Assembly (NCBI GenBank): GCA_027382625.1
Contig: JAJKFJ010020969.1
Location: forward strand, 1 to 22,957
Direction: 5' to 3'
DNA from: Tetmemena sp. SeJ-2015
Taxonomy: Eukaryota; Ciliophora; Spirotrichea; Sporadotrichida; Oxytrichidae
DNA: 22,957 nucleotides
Numbering within the stretch: position 1 is the first letter of the stretch; the number at the start of each line of letters is the position of its first letter. The notes under the pieces are model-generated. The model searched no databases. It saw only the letters and a program-made list of their open reading frames with translations, and was not told the DNA's origin. Shown here piece by piece: positions 8,506-17,988 of the stretch. The translations under genes were made by a program, and so were the position numbers.

Positions 8506-9407
8506 CTGCTGATAATATAATTACAATTTTTGGGGGGGGGACGGAAGTGCACACCCCCCTAAATATGAACAAAATGCCCATAAAAGTGCCCAAATGATGT
8601 CAAAATCAGCTAAAAATGCCAAAAAATTAAGTAATTCTGGCTTTTAAAATTTCCAAGAGGGTCATTTTTACGAATTTCACTTTTTTTATGGTATGATCTA
8701 TTAATATTATTTATTGAATTTAATATTGATAACTGATTGATGTTTGATATGTTTTATTCCCAAAAATAACTCAGTATCATTTCATTACTTTCTATTAAGT
8801 TATTTTTAAAGAGGTTATCTGCTATATAGTAAATCCCTTTGATAGCTGGATTATTTGAGAACTTATTTGGGCTATGAATTATTATGATTATTCTTAAAAA
8901 TTGTACAAATAATTGTAAGATCCTCTAAAGTAAGTTATAGATTTTATCAATGAGTTTGCAGCATTAATTTTATGCAATAGCAGATATATTGATCTTGACT
9001 ATTATATTTTAACTTGTAAGATTCTTCTCTAAATATCATTCAAGTTAAGATTGCAAGAATTTTGATAAAACAGCCAAATCGCATTTAAAAAACTAAAGGG
9101 CGAATCATAATTAATATGTATATTAACTCTAGTGTCTTCATAAGACTTTATATTCATGAGTAAAACAGAGCTCGGAAATAATTTTAAGTATTTCATAAAA
9201 TTTTAAATCATAAATTTTGAAACCTCATGGACAATTTTGAAAGCTAAAAATTCTTAATTTTTTGGCATTTTAGACGATTTGGCCTAAATGATGTTTTTTT
9301 CATAAATTTTGATCATAAAAAGTGGGGGGTGTGCACTTCCGTCCCCCCCCCAATTTTTAATATATTTAACTTATTTAAGATATTAAGCTCTTACTTGCTG
9401 CTGCTGA
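8506..9407 (-). other. IES, 895 bp, pointer CTGCTGA, containing a transposon-like element
   Basis: The 7-bp repeat CTGCTGA is at 8506-8512 and 9401-9407. Excision joins an upstream frame ending AQTNKLSA to GQMIMSGG without a stop. Almost the whole insert is the inverted-repeat element at 8532-9351. Without the element and one target copy, the IES would be about 68 bp, close to the other IESs here. Confidence 0.65.
8532..9351. mobile_element. 820-bp terminal-inverted-repeat element (MITE-like)
   Basis: The two ends are exact reverse complements over 28 bp: nine G, then ACGGAAGTGCACACCCCCC (8532-8559), mirrored at 9324-9351. An 18-bp inner inverted repeat, AAATGCCAAAAAATTAAG, is at 8614-8631 and in reverse at 9253-9270, so the ends form roughly 100-bp imperfect inverted repeats. 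The 7 bp directly outside each end are identical (AATTTTT at 8525-8531 and 9352-9358), a candidate target-site duplication. I saw no long frame inside, so it is probably non-autonomous and moved by a transposase encoded elsewhere. The ends lack the C4A4-type telomeric repeats known from Oxytricha TBE transposons. Confidence 0.8.
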
Positions 9408-9500
9408 GAGCTTGTTAGTCTGGGCAACGAACTTTTTTGTTTAACTTTGACCTCTTGTAAATAAACTAAAAAATAGAACTTGGCTGCATATTATTAAAAG
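9408..9500 (-). other. Possible 5' coding segment of the acidic-protein gene
   Basis: The minus strand is open here and reads TRGQSQTKKFVAQTNKLSA into the CTGCTGA pointer, in phase with the gene below 8506. No in-frame ATG is visible, so the start may be in another segment, or this may be 5' untranslated sequence. Confidence 0.4.
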
Positions 9501-10590
9501 TAATTAAATGAATAACTGGAGTAGCTAGAATGATAAAGTAAAGTAAAGTAAAGTAAAATTTTAGGAATATAATTAATAATCAATTTCTTAAAACAGCACT
9601 TATCGTACTGAATTAGAGAATCAGTTATTATCCTATGTAAAGCTAGAATGATAATATATAGCAAATCTGAATCATTTATTCATAACTTTATCTTAAACAG
9701 TCTTATTTATGATTATTATTTTTTTAAAAAAATAGAATTTTACAAGTCTTTTCACTTTTATTCTCAATCAATTTTAGTATAATAAAGTTAAATACATTTA
9801 GGAATTTTAAGAAAATAATTAAATTCAGAAATTTTATCTCTCACAAAATTATTTTATTAATCCTTTCCGGATTTTAAATTAAGCAGAAGATATACTACTT
9901 TGTAAATTTAAGCATAAATTTGAAATTTATAGTAAAAAATAATGGCTTTTTTAAAAAAACGATTTAAGGATTATGATTACCTAATCTTGAATATTTTGCG
10001 AATTTCATGAAAGTTTTTCTCTCTTGAATATAATAATGATTGATGATCTTCTCTATTTAGTGTTATCTATTTAATTAATTTTCTCTCGATTTAATTCAAG
10101 ATTATGTTTGTATTTAATTTGTACAAAGTTAATATTTTAAAAAGATAAAAATGTATAAGCTATTAAATAAGAAAGATATTGATCAAAAAATACAATTAAT
10201 TTTATCTCATAAACATGGAACCAGCAACTATTGATAAAACTTAAGAATGGGGACCTACTGAAAATAATCTTTATTTGAAGACTTCTCAAATATATTTTTT
10301 TAGAGGAAATTTTACCCATTTTTAAATTTTAGACATTTATATTTTTATAAAAATAAATAGCATGATATAACAGTATAGAGTAATTTCGAATTAGGATAAA
10401 TATAATTAAGAAAGATATTTTCTTAAATTGTATCTTTTTTCCCTTTTAATTGTCTAACTAATCAAACAGTACTAATTATAACTTTAAAATTTAGTCTAAA
10501 CTTAAAAACTTAAGAACTATTTTTGAAAATTATTGTATTTAAATGTTAAAGATAATAATTAAACTATTTTTGAGTAAAAAAGATTTTCTA
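9501..10590. other. Gene-poor AT-rich stretch
   Basis: I see no convincing frame. A 60-codon minus-strand ORF at 10137-10319 has no supporting continuation. The only regular feature is a short TAAAG repeat. It is probably intergenic germline-limited DNA between two opposite-strand genes. Confidence 0.5.
9534..9558. repeat. Microsatellite (TAAAG)4 plus partial unit
   Basis: Four perfect TAAAG units at 9534-9553 are followed by TAAAA. No function is implied. Confidence 0.85.
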
Positions 10591-10613
10591 ACTTCTCCCT
10601 CCCCATTTTTAAG

Positions 10614-11815
10614 ATACGTAAGCTTAAGAGGAAAAGCCCGAAGAATTAAAGAGCTATGAAATAAATACTTCAGATCAAGCCAATAATTAGCAGCAAGACG
10701 ACAAAGAGAACACAGGATTTAGACATCAACTTCGATGCTCCAACGTACCAGAGAAAAAGATATCCTCAGAGTATGAAATCACACAAAAAATAGGAGAGGG
10801 TTCATTCGGAGTGGTTCATCTTGCCAAAGACAAAAATGGAAACCAATTTGCTATTTTAATTTTTATTTTAAGCAATTAAATTCAGCTTCAATCTAGTTTT
10901 GATGGTTTTTAATTAAATTTTAAAATTTAGTAATTATTTTATAATTAGTTTATTTATTTATGAATTTATAAACTAAAACTTTTACTAGTTATTAATTCTT
11001 ATTTAAAATGGAACCAATTAAAAATGGTTGACTATTTTAAATTTGCTATTAAAAAGATTGAAATAATGTGGATGTATGAAATAGAGAACGCTGATGCGCT
11101 TATAAATCTAAATGATGTGAAGGGACTTGTGAAATATCACGATATATTCTAAGATGAAGGATTTCTAGTGTTAGTAATGGACTATGTTGACGGTGGCAAG
11201 TCTCTAACTTAAGCTGTACAAGAGCTCAAGGAAAGTAATACTCTAAACGAATAGAAGCTTACTAAACTGCTTCTAGATATCTTCAAGGTGATCTCCTCCT
11301 TGCATTCACGCTAGATTTTACACAGAGACATCAAATTGGGGAACATCCTCATCGATAGTAATGGTGAAATCCTGGTTACAGATTTCGGAAGTGGACAGCT
11401 TCTAGAAGCTTCAACGCTCTCCACTAATTCTATGTCAGTTGCTTATATGTCCCCAGAGACCTAAGCTAATGTCCTAAAGCTAGATGAAGCATCGGATATG
11501 TGGTCTCTTGGGGTAATGATTTATGAGATATGCACTGGCAAAGTAACGTACGAAAAAGACACAATAGCAATAGCAGTTGCTTTAGGGAAGAGATCGCAGC
11601 TTGGAGAACAGTTTAAGAGTCTTCAACCTCTTGTTGATAAAATTCTAATCCTAGAAAGAAAGGAAAGAATCTTTATGTAGGAAGCTATTGAATATCTCCA
11701 ATCTATTCAAATAAAATTAAATTTATTTTTTAAAAATTCTAAATTCAAGAATGAAAACGAACTAAGTTGTATTAGGATAGGAATTATCTTAAGTTACAAT
11801 TTCTTTATTTCTTGA
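10614..11815 (+). CDS. Serine/threonine protein kinase, VAIK motif split by an IES
   Basis: After removal of one 195-bp IES, a frame of about 335 codons runs to TGA 11813-11815. Counting from the first codon after 10612, the motifs are: glycine loop IGEGSFGVV (about residue 60), QFAIKKI with catalytic Lys near 82, HRDIKLGNIL (about 172-181) with the catalytic Asp and Asn, DFG at about 192, MSPE in the APE position, and DMWSLGVMIYEICTG in helix F. All key residues are present, so it should be active. The last 25 residues are AT-encoded and may not be coding. No in-frame ATG precedes the domain, and TGA at 10571-10573 blocks the frame, so the start must lie in another segment or exon. The N-terminal 45 residues are Gln/Asp/Glu-rich. 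The catalytic-loop pattern fits a cytosolic Ser/Thr kinase; subfamily not assignable by eye. Confidence 0.85.
10845..11050 (+). other. IES, 195 bp, pointer AATTTGCTATT, inside the VAIK codons
   Basis: The 11-bp repeat is at 10845-10855 and 11040-11050. Excision of 195 bp rebuilds GNQFAIKKIEIM exactly at the invariant Lys of the kinase. The insert starts and ends without GT/AG at the pointer and contains TGA in frame. Confidence 0.9.
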
Positions 11816-12088
11816 AAGACAAGTCTTCTTTGGAAAAAATTTAAGTTCATTTATTCTTCATTTTATAAAATAAGCTTTTGATTTGAACTTGACAAACCAA
11901 TAAGAAGCGATAAAATTTACTTTTTGTAAATTATTTATCTTATTTTTTTTATTCTTGTAAGTAAGTTTACATAAATTTATGTTCAACTTTAAGTTTTGCG
12001 TAACTGAGAGAATATTTATATTAAATGTGGCAAGAATTGATTTGAATCGTCAAGAAATTATTATTGAATCATTGTTTGAATTAAGAAA
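11816..12088. other. AT-rich convergent spacer
   Basis: This lies between the 3' ends of a plus-strand kinase and a minus-strand sorting nexin. No protein-like frame was seen. Confidence 0.5.
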
Positions 12089-14517
12089 TCAAAATTGCAA
12101 TTCTGCGTCATAAAAATTGGATAGAAACTTAAAGAAGCCATGAAGTTCATTTTTAGAAAGTATTGTGCTCTGTGCATACTATTTAAGTGTCCTTCCATAT
12201 TTAAGCTACCTCTCAAGCTTATATTTGTCTATTTCAACATATGCCATGTTAATTATTATGATGTTGTATAGCATGTCCACATCTCTGAATTCTCTATCCA
12301 ACTAAAATCAAATAATTATTTAACAGTCTCAAATCCTTACTGAGTTGAGTTCTGATTTAGCCAATCTGTATTTGTTGGGCTGTATTTTCCGATCCAGATA
12401 ACTTATAGTCTCCAGGGATTTCTCAAGCTTAGTTTTGATCTCTTGTCTCTGGATACTGAGTCTCTTGATTTCTCTCATCGCTTCTAAGAAACTCTCACAG
12501 TCACTCAGTTCATCTCTAACAAAGTCGTCTAAGTTGTGCAAGGTTTCTATATGCTTTTCAAGACTCTATAAAATAAGTTAAGATGACTTCCTAAAATCTT
12601 ATGCTTACCAAGTCATTGAATCGTTCGCAAGACTTTTGCTGGGATCTAAAGAGAGCACTATCCGAAGGGTCTTCAATAGCAATTATTTCCTCGAGCTCAC
12701 TCATTTACTTGAAGAGACTTGCTAAATACAAAAATCAAGAACTAATAATATTTCTTACACATCCTCAGGTTTAGATGATTTTGGTTGACGACAGATCTTT
12801 CAGTGAGGGACTTAAACTTCTAAAGAATCTTTGTCTACTGTCTCACAAATTACCCAAATCTTTCTATCTTCTCGTGTATGCTTTGATTTACCTCCATCTA
12901 TTAGAATAAAGTTTGAAATCCTCACTCTAACTTACTCCAGAGAGATGAATGAAATACTCCTTGTATTTTGAAAGGATTGTTGATTGAGAGATTCTGCTGA
13001 GTTACTGTAAAGAGTTTTCAAGATTCTGATGCTTGATAGATCTATTCATAAAGGCTTGGAAAATATCTGAGTCCACCAGGTACTAGCAGAGCTGTATTTT
13101 TTCGCAATAAGACTCAACCATCTTCTGCTAGACTATGTGCTTTCTCTTCTCGAAAAGGATTTAAGGCAAGTCCTAAAATAGTTTAAACGATTCTATGAAC
13201 TTACTGATTATAGTTCTAAATTGATGAGCTTAGGTACGTAGCAACCAGGGAATGCTCTAGAAAGTGCTTATCTTAGTTCTATGAATTCTCTATACTTTCT
13301 TTACACAGGTCTGCCATCATTAAGCTTAATTTTAAATAGCAAAGCTTCAGGCCTCAAAGCTTTTCCTTAAGCTGGTCTCTAACTATCAACTCTTTAAGTA
13401 CTTATTCCTTTTTTCATCTTAAAGGGAATAAAATTATAATCTCCTGGATGAGTTTAATATCCTCTAATTAGGAATAGCTTTAGTCTAAATTTGGACTTAT
13501 AAAGCTCATGTTATCAAAATTTTAACTCACTCTATCCTGTGATTAACTAACTAACGCGCTGTCTCTTCGACTTCGGCTCGTTTTATGATCCTTCATTTTA
13601 AAACTTTCACCTCTTCCGAACTAGTCCTAATCTACTTATAATAGAAAATACAGCATAAATTAACTTCGTTGATATCCTTGAAGGATTTTTCGTTTTAATG
13701 TCTTGTGCTACTAACTTAAGGCTTCATGTTAATATACTTAGTAACTTGATCTTTTAAACTTTGCATGGAGTAATTTTTCTCTTGGGCCCTCTCTTCCTCT
13801 TATTCCGGTATCTTGTTGTTTGAAATAATCTCTGTCTTAATGTCCTTGCTTGTAAAATATAATATCTTATATCACACAAATTGTAGTACCTTTGCCTCTT
13901 GGAGTAGTATACATTTGAATGTTAGAGTCTACAATTATAGAGTATCTTTTGATGGGCTCACTGTAATTTGGAAGTACCAAGGTATCGGGATGCAGATACT
14001 ACGAGCCATTATATTCCTTGCTACTCTCTTACATCTTTCTTCTGTCCACATCGAAAAAGTCTTCATCAATTAAATCCTCTTCATTTCATACTCTATATAC
14101 TTAATTTAATTTTAATCAACCACGACCATATTGACTTTTGCTTCATCCACTAGCGCCTGCTCTCTCTATGTCTTAAGTTCATTTTCTCTCTCTTCATCAA
14201 CATTGACTCCTTGCTTCCTTAGCTTCTTCTTGTAATTTTCAATGTCTAAAGTTTCATTCATCATGTCAAGTTCACTATCCTTGAAATAGTTACTGCTCTT
14301 GGCTTTGGTGCTTACCATGATAGCGCCATTCTTTCTTTAAGAGGATTTTGAGCTAAATGAAAAACATGAAAGAGTTAAAATTATTCAAGCTCTGTTGCTT
14401 CAAGTAGTAAGTACCTGCTCCACCAGAGTGCTAAGTCCCTGTCCTGCCTCTAGCTTGAAATGTTTCCTTCCTCGTGTCAAAAGTTTGGGAAGATTGGCGA
14501 GAAAGATCATCTGACAT
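12089..14517 (-). CDS. Sorting nexin with PX and BAR-like C-terminal region
   Basis: The likely start is ATG 14517-14515 (MSDDLSRQSSQTFDTRKE) and TGA is at 12091-12089. The first roughly 300 residues are Ser/Gln/Lys-rich. A PX domain follows, about 13370-13080: LLFKIKLNDGRPVQRKYREF, ALSRAFPGCYVPKLI, FEKRKHIVQQKM and LVDSDIFQAFMNR, matching the R-[RK]-Y-x-[ED]-F and FPG...P features of phosphoinositide-binding PX domains. The C-terminus is a long charged helical region (SLEKHIETLHNLDDFV, EIKRLSIQRQEIKTKLEKSL, VDMLYNIIIINMAYVEIDKY), as in the BAR domain of SNX1/SNX2/Vps5 retromer subunits. Four GT-AG introns (32-62 bp) and two IESs are resolved. The joins around 12720-12850 and 13380-13420 are not, so the full frame is incomplete. 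It probably acts on endosomal membranes. Confidence 0.8.
12302..12340 (-). other. Intron, 39 bp, GTAAGG...TTTTAG
   Basis: Minus-strand GT-AG. Removal joins AKSELNS to LDREFRDVD in frame. There is no direct repeat at the ends, unlike the IESs. Confidence 0.75.
12566..12608 (-). other. Intron, 43 bp, GTAAGC...TTATAG
   Basis: Minus-strand GT-AG with a GTAAG donor. Removal joins CERFNDL to SLEKHIET in frame. Confidence 0.8.
13173..13204 (-). other. Intron, 32 bp, GTAAGT...TTTTAG, in the PX domain
   Basis: Minus-strand GT-AG. Removal joins LINLELQS to DLPQILFEKRK, restoring the second half of the PX domain in frame. Confidence 0.8.
14065..14119 (-). other. IES, 50 bp, pointer ATCAA
   Basis: ATCAA is at 14065-14069 and 14115-14119. 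Excision joins KVNMVVVD to EDFFDVDRRK in frame. Confidence 0.65.
14303..14338 (-). other. IES, 32 bp, pointer CTTT
   Basis: CTTT is at 14303-14306 and 14335-14338. Excision joins AAQNPLK to AKSSNYFKD. A 23-bp GTAAG...CAG intron at the same place would also restore the frame, so this call is not unique. Confidence 0.45.
14353..14414 (-). other. Intron, 62 bp, GTACTT...TTTTAG-type end near the N-terminus
   Basis: Minus-strand GT-AG (acceptor CATTTAG). Removal joins HSGGA to AQNPLK, in frame with the following IES call. Confidence 0.6.
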
Positions 14518-14603
14518 GCTTAAATTTAAGTCAAGTGTTTCATTAAGCCTCGAGGTAGTTGTAGTTTGTCTGCCGATAACTTGCTTATAAAGTGAAATTA
14601 ATT

Positions 14604-15699
14604 TCATTTGTGGTAATTTGGTAATCCGTAAGCGGATTACCCCTGTCTCATAGATGATTGTAAATTGTTGTTAACGTTCTAAGTCTTTTATTTCTTGATC
14701 TTGGCTGCATTAGAATCAGGAGTGAAGATAACTTTTTTGCAGAAGTCTAATACATCGTCCTCCTTGTCTAGATAGAGCTCAGTCATTTGTGGCAGTCTCT
14801 CATTGAGTGAGAAGACCAGGTAGTTCTCAGTAAAGCAACATTTCCTGCTTTAGAAGTAAGAGGTATGCAGCTAGTTCATGTATGTTACATCATTTGGCTT
14901 TAAATTATCATTAAATAAATTTTAAAAGGGGGATTAAATTTTTGAGAAAAATTTGTTTTTAAATTTATAAAAATTAGCAAATTGTATATATTTTTTGGTT
15001 TTTTTTTTTATTTTTTAATTTTTTAAATTTTTTTAACTAGTTTTTAAAAAATTATTTATTTAAAAGAAAGTTATTATAAAATTATTAATTAAATAGCAAC
15101 ATTAAATTATAAAAGATATAAATTTAGAGTAAGTCTGAATTAACTTTTTGAAATTAAAGGAGATGGTAATTTAAGATCTATAATTTTAACCAATAATTAT
15201 TTATAAGTTGGATAAAAATTCCATTTTTCATAGAAAATATTTTAGGCAAATTAGATTATCAAATCTTAGATAATTTCTTATAAAATATTTTTATTTTCTT
15301 TTAAAAGTAGTTATCAATGAATAATTTTTTAATTCTCATTTTTCCTATTTCTTTAGCTATTACGTTTACAATAGTATAATTTCACCAACTGTTAACCTTG
15401 ATTTACTTATAAGAAAAGACATGTGAGCCCATGACAAACTCAGGATTAACTAAAACAATTGCATCTCGAAAATAGATAACAACACTCGTAGGGAAAAAAA
15501 ACTAAATTAAAAAATATTAAATTAAAAAATTTTTAAAATTTAAATTAAAATTAAAATTCAAAACGCTTAAGAATAATGACGCTAAGAACAGAATAAGATC
15601 ATGAAGCAAGAATTCATTAGCCACGTTTTAAGAAACTCAAAGTGTATTTATAAATTTTAATTTAATCTGTACACCTCTCAACAACGGAAGTGAACTCAT
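14604..15699 (-). CDS. Unknown protein in several segments; start and joins unresolved
   Basis: The clear 3' part is a TGA-free frame from about 14905 to TGA 14606-14604. It contains VTYMNQLHTSYFQSRKCCF, YLVFSLNERLPQMTELYLDK and EDDVLDFCKKVIFTPDSN, and ends in a basic, Asn/Gln-rich tail. A second protein-like segment lies at about 15370-15480 (VVIYFRDAIVLVNPEFVM, GSHVFSYKQIKV). A possible N-terminus is at ATG 15699-15697 (MSSLPLLRGVQIK), with a hydrophobic segment near 15560-15630. The AT-rich interval 14910-15365 between the pieces would have to be eliminated; I found no convincing in-phase pointer pair for it. I do not recognise the protein. The 5' pieces overlap a plus-strand reading of 15601-15640, so one of the two calls there is wrong or the genes overlap. 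Confidence 0.5.
14620..14641. repeat. Perfect 9-bp hairpin with 4-base loop
   Basis: GGTAATCCG (14620-14628) and CGGATTACC (14633-14641) pair perfectly around TAAG. It lies inside the last codons of the minus-strand gene ending at 14604, and could act in its mRNA 3' end. Confidence 0.6.
14910..15365. other. Very AT-rich stretch without a frame
   Basis: This is dominated by T and A runs (for example 14995-15060). It is probably a large IES of the surrounding minus-strand gene, or intergenic DNA. Confidence 0.45.
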
Positions 15700-15858
15700 T
15701 CAGTTTTAAATTTAAAAATTTTGATTTCTAATTTTCAAAACTCAATGGTTGAGAGTGATTCCTTTAGTGACCTATCAACTGCTGCCTCACTCTCTTCTTA
15801 ATTTACGAATGGTCAATTATAAAATAACTTGCATAGGTCTTTGCTATTTGAAGAATGA
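15601..15858 (+). pseudogene. Copy 1 of a duplicated gene, probably degenerate
   Basis: The frame starts at ATG 15601 (MKQEFISHVLRNS). Removal of a 105-bp IES joins it to MVESDSFSDLSTAASLSS and it ends at TGA 15856-15858, only 50 residues. The second copy at 18893 starts MVDSFCNQAISTTSLSLL and stays open about twice as far. The DNA continues to align past 15858 (GAATGAGGAG, then CTCTC...GAAGGC...TTTGCA), but in the frame of the second copy this copy shows two TGA codons and lacks about 11 codons. It may be a pseudogene or a paralog with further IESs; an alternative open frame runs from 15856 to about 16250. Confidence 0.5.
15633..15745 (+). other. IES, 105 bp, pointer AAACTCAA
   Basis: The 8-bp repeat is at 15633-15640 and 15738-15745. 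Excision joins HVLRNS to MVESDS in frame. The paralogous gene has an IES with pointer AAACTC at the same place. Confidence 0.6.
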
Positions 15859-15859
15859 G

Positions 15860-16620
15860 GAGAGAGAGATTTTAACTCTCGTCTGAGAGTTAATTGTCTT
15901 CGAAGGCCAATTGTATAAATGACTTTGCACGACGAAGAAGATTCGAGCCCAACGAATCAGTGAATAGTCGAATAGAAGAAGAAATTAAATAAAGATTCAT
16001 AGCTATTTCATTTCAGCTCTGCTTAATATAGCTGCATTTAAATAAATCAGAGCAATAATTGCACAATTTTTATTTCATAGGGGATTCATAGTTGTAATTA
16101 AGACATTTATAATAAATTTATGATGATGGGATTCAAAAATAAACAAAAATTTTGAATAAATAAGATAAACAACAATTTATATTGTTCAATCTCCTTTTTT
16201 AGGAAGCTATTAAATTAGAATTCAATGAAAATATTTTATAAACATGATATCTATAGATGTGAAAATCTAAATTAATGATTTTATATTATTTAAAATCCAT
16301 AAAACGAACGGGAAATGAGGAATAAAAGGCCACATTTAATAAAATAAATTAGAAAATTAGATATAGTGAGTTAGAATATTTTCTGATTCATTTTTCATTT
16401 CATTTCAGAACAGAATGAGACTCAATTGTTTCATAAATTCTAAATTAAATTAAAAAGAAGGAACAAAATATTTATAATTAAAAAATGAAAAATGTTTTAT
16501 TAGCATTTAAGATATATATAATAATCATTGTAAAGTATAAGAAACTACTTTTACTTTAAATCAAGATTTATATTTAAAATTAATATACAAATAAAAGAGT
16601 AGACTCTATTCTATTACCTA
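15860..16620. other. Downstream remnant and AT-rich spacer
   Basis: The part up to about 16000 still resembles the second gene copy in places and is richer in G+C. From 16000 on it is AT-rich. A plus-strand frame free of TGA to about 16250 is mostly AT-encoded, and I do not trust it beyond about 16000. Confidence 0.4.
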
Positions 16621-16698
16621 CAAAACGGGCTCAATTCAAAACTTCGCAGTCTGGAATAAATAATCTTGCTTCAAATTACAACCAAAGCCCATAAAAAT

Positions 16699-17187
16699 AT
16701 GGCTTCTAAGCTTAATGCTTAGCTTAAATCTGACAGCAGAAAGCTTTTGATAAGCCATAAGCCAATCTATTAGTACCAGAATGTATAAAAGAAGTCATAT
16801 CAGCTCAGATATAAAATACCATTACGACGTATTGATCCTGAAAAGCGCAGAAATGTCCGCTTCCCAATTTAGGATGATGAAGACTTTTACTACCGCGCTT
16901 TATAAATTCAACTGCAAAAAGAATAAAAAACTCGGAAAACTATCTTTATTATGACTAAGCCCCACTATTTGACGAAAGATGATGATCGATACGAAAACTA
17001 ATAAATGATATAGTAGTCTGGAAATGTTGAGTCTACAAAAAAATTCGCTTTCAAAGATAGATCAAAGCTGATAAAGCCTTCAAATCAAAACCTAGTTCAT
17101 CGGAAGTCTTCATCCGTAATCGAGAAGTTGCAAATGGGTATTCAGGCTAAGCTTAACGCAACATCATTCAAAGTAAAGTCAAAGTGA
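16699..17187 (+). CDS. Basic protein, 162 aa, paralog of the gene at 20039
   Basis: One uninterrupted frame runs from ATG 16699-16701 (MASKLNAQLKSDSRKLL) to TGA 17185-17187, with many TAA/TAG codons as Gln. It is very rich in Lys, Arg and Gln (PLRRIDPEKRRNVRF, KEQKTRKTIF, VHRKSSSVIEKLQ). I do not recognise a domain. Just upstream (about 16625-16710) a different frame reads KRAQFKTSQSGINNLASNYN, which resembles KFRAPQSVMTPLANKDSNYK in the gene at 20039. The true N-terminus may therefore be in that frame, joined across a short unresolved IES. The 3' flank (CTTTGAAAGTTCACC) also resembles that of the paralog (CTTTGAGGTTCACC). The function is unknown. Confidence 0.6.
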
Positions 17188-17259
17188 TAGTGCTCACTCA
17201 ACTTTCAAAATCTAAAGTAGCCCTTTGAAAGTTCACCTATCGTTAGCCATTCATTATCG

Positions 17260-17935
17260 AAAACAAGATTAAATTTATTTATAAAATTAAAATTTCATGA
17301 TATTGTTTTAATGATGAAATAATCTTTAGTTTGTAAGATGACTAGGTTGGCTGAAAGATTTAATCTCAGATAATTTCTTAAATTCAGGTAAATTTGGATC
17401 TTCTAATTAATATTTTGTAATTCTTAAAGGAAATAACAAATCTTTTGTTTAACTCAAGGATTTAGATTTAATTACATATTAAAGGTATTTTTTATTTAAA
17501 AATTTATCTTTATGAGTAGGAGACATTTAAATTGATGTTAAGACTACATTAATTGCTGAGGCTTTAACTATATCTAAAATAAGTTTAGTTAAGACATTTA
17601 ATTAATAATTCATTTTATAAATTTATATATATAAATTAAACAGCGACAACAATGATACGACTTATAAATGGGAAAATATTCTGATAATCATTGAATTTTA
17701 AAGTTAACATCTTGGCCTACTTAAATTTACAGTCAAAAATGTGGTTTATAGTTTCCATATTTCCTATAACCACAAATTTTTATTTTATCATATTTAAAAA
17801 GTTATCCTAAATATAAAAGCTATTATATAATTAGATTAAACACTTTTTTATTGCACGATATAATTTTTAATTCTTTCTCTTAACTCATAATAAGTAATTG
17901 ATATAAATTTCTACTATACCTTTCTCATTTCCACC
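17260..17935. other. AT-rich spacer
   Basis: No protein-like frame was seen on either strand. It separates the first duplicated unit from the small gene at 17989. Confidence 0.5.
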
Positions 17936-17988
17936 ACCCATGGCCAACCTCGACTAAAAACATTTGTCCCATTTCCATCTTCAAGTAA

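Noticed and set aside
8532..8559. G-rich terminus as a telomeric repeat or TBE transposon end
   Set aside because: The sequence is a G homopolymer followed by unique bases, not G4T4/C4A4 repeats, and is mirrored at the other end.
10137..10319. Minus-strand ORF of 60 codons
   Set aside because: It has no continuation in the ciliate code, no pointer joins and AT-driven composition.
10856..11039. The kinase insert as a spliceosomal intron
   Set aside because: There is no GT at the start or AG at the end at the frame-restoring position, whereas an 11-bp direct repeat flanks it.
13346..13368. 15-bp IES between two CAAAGCTT copies in the sorting nexin
   Set aside because: Removal keeps the frame and no stop is cured, so it could simply be coding sequence with a repeated octamer.
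13813..14153. Overlapping plus-strand ORFs of 86 and 61 codons
   Set aside because: They are antisense to the sorting nexin frame, which continues through this region with protein-like sequence and an in-phase IES.
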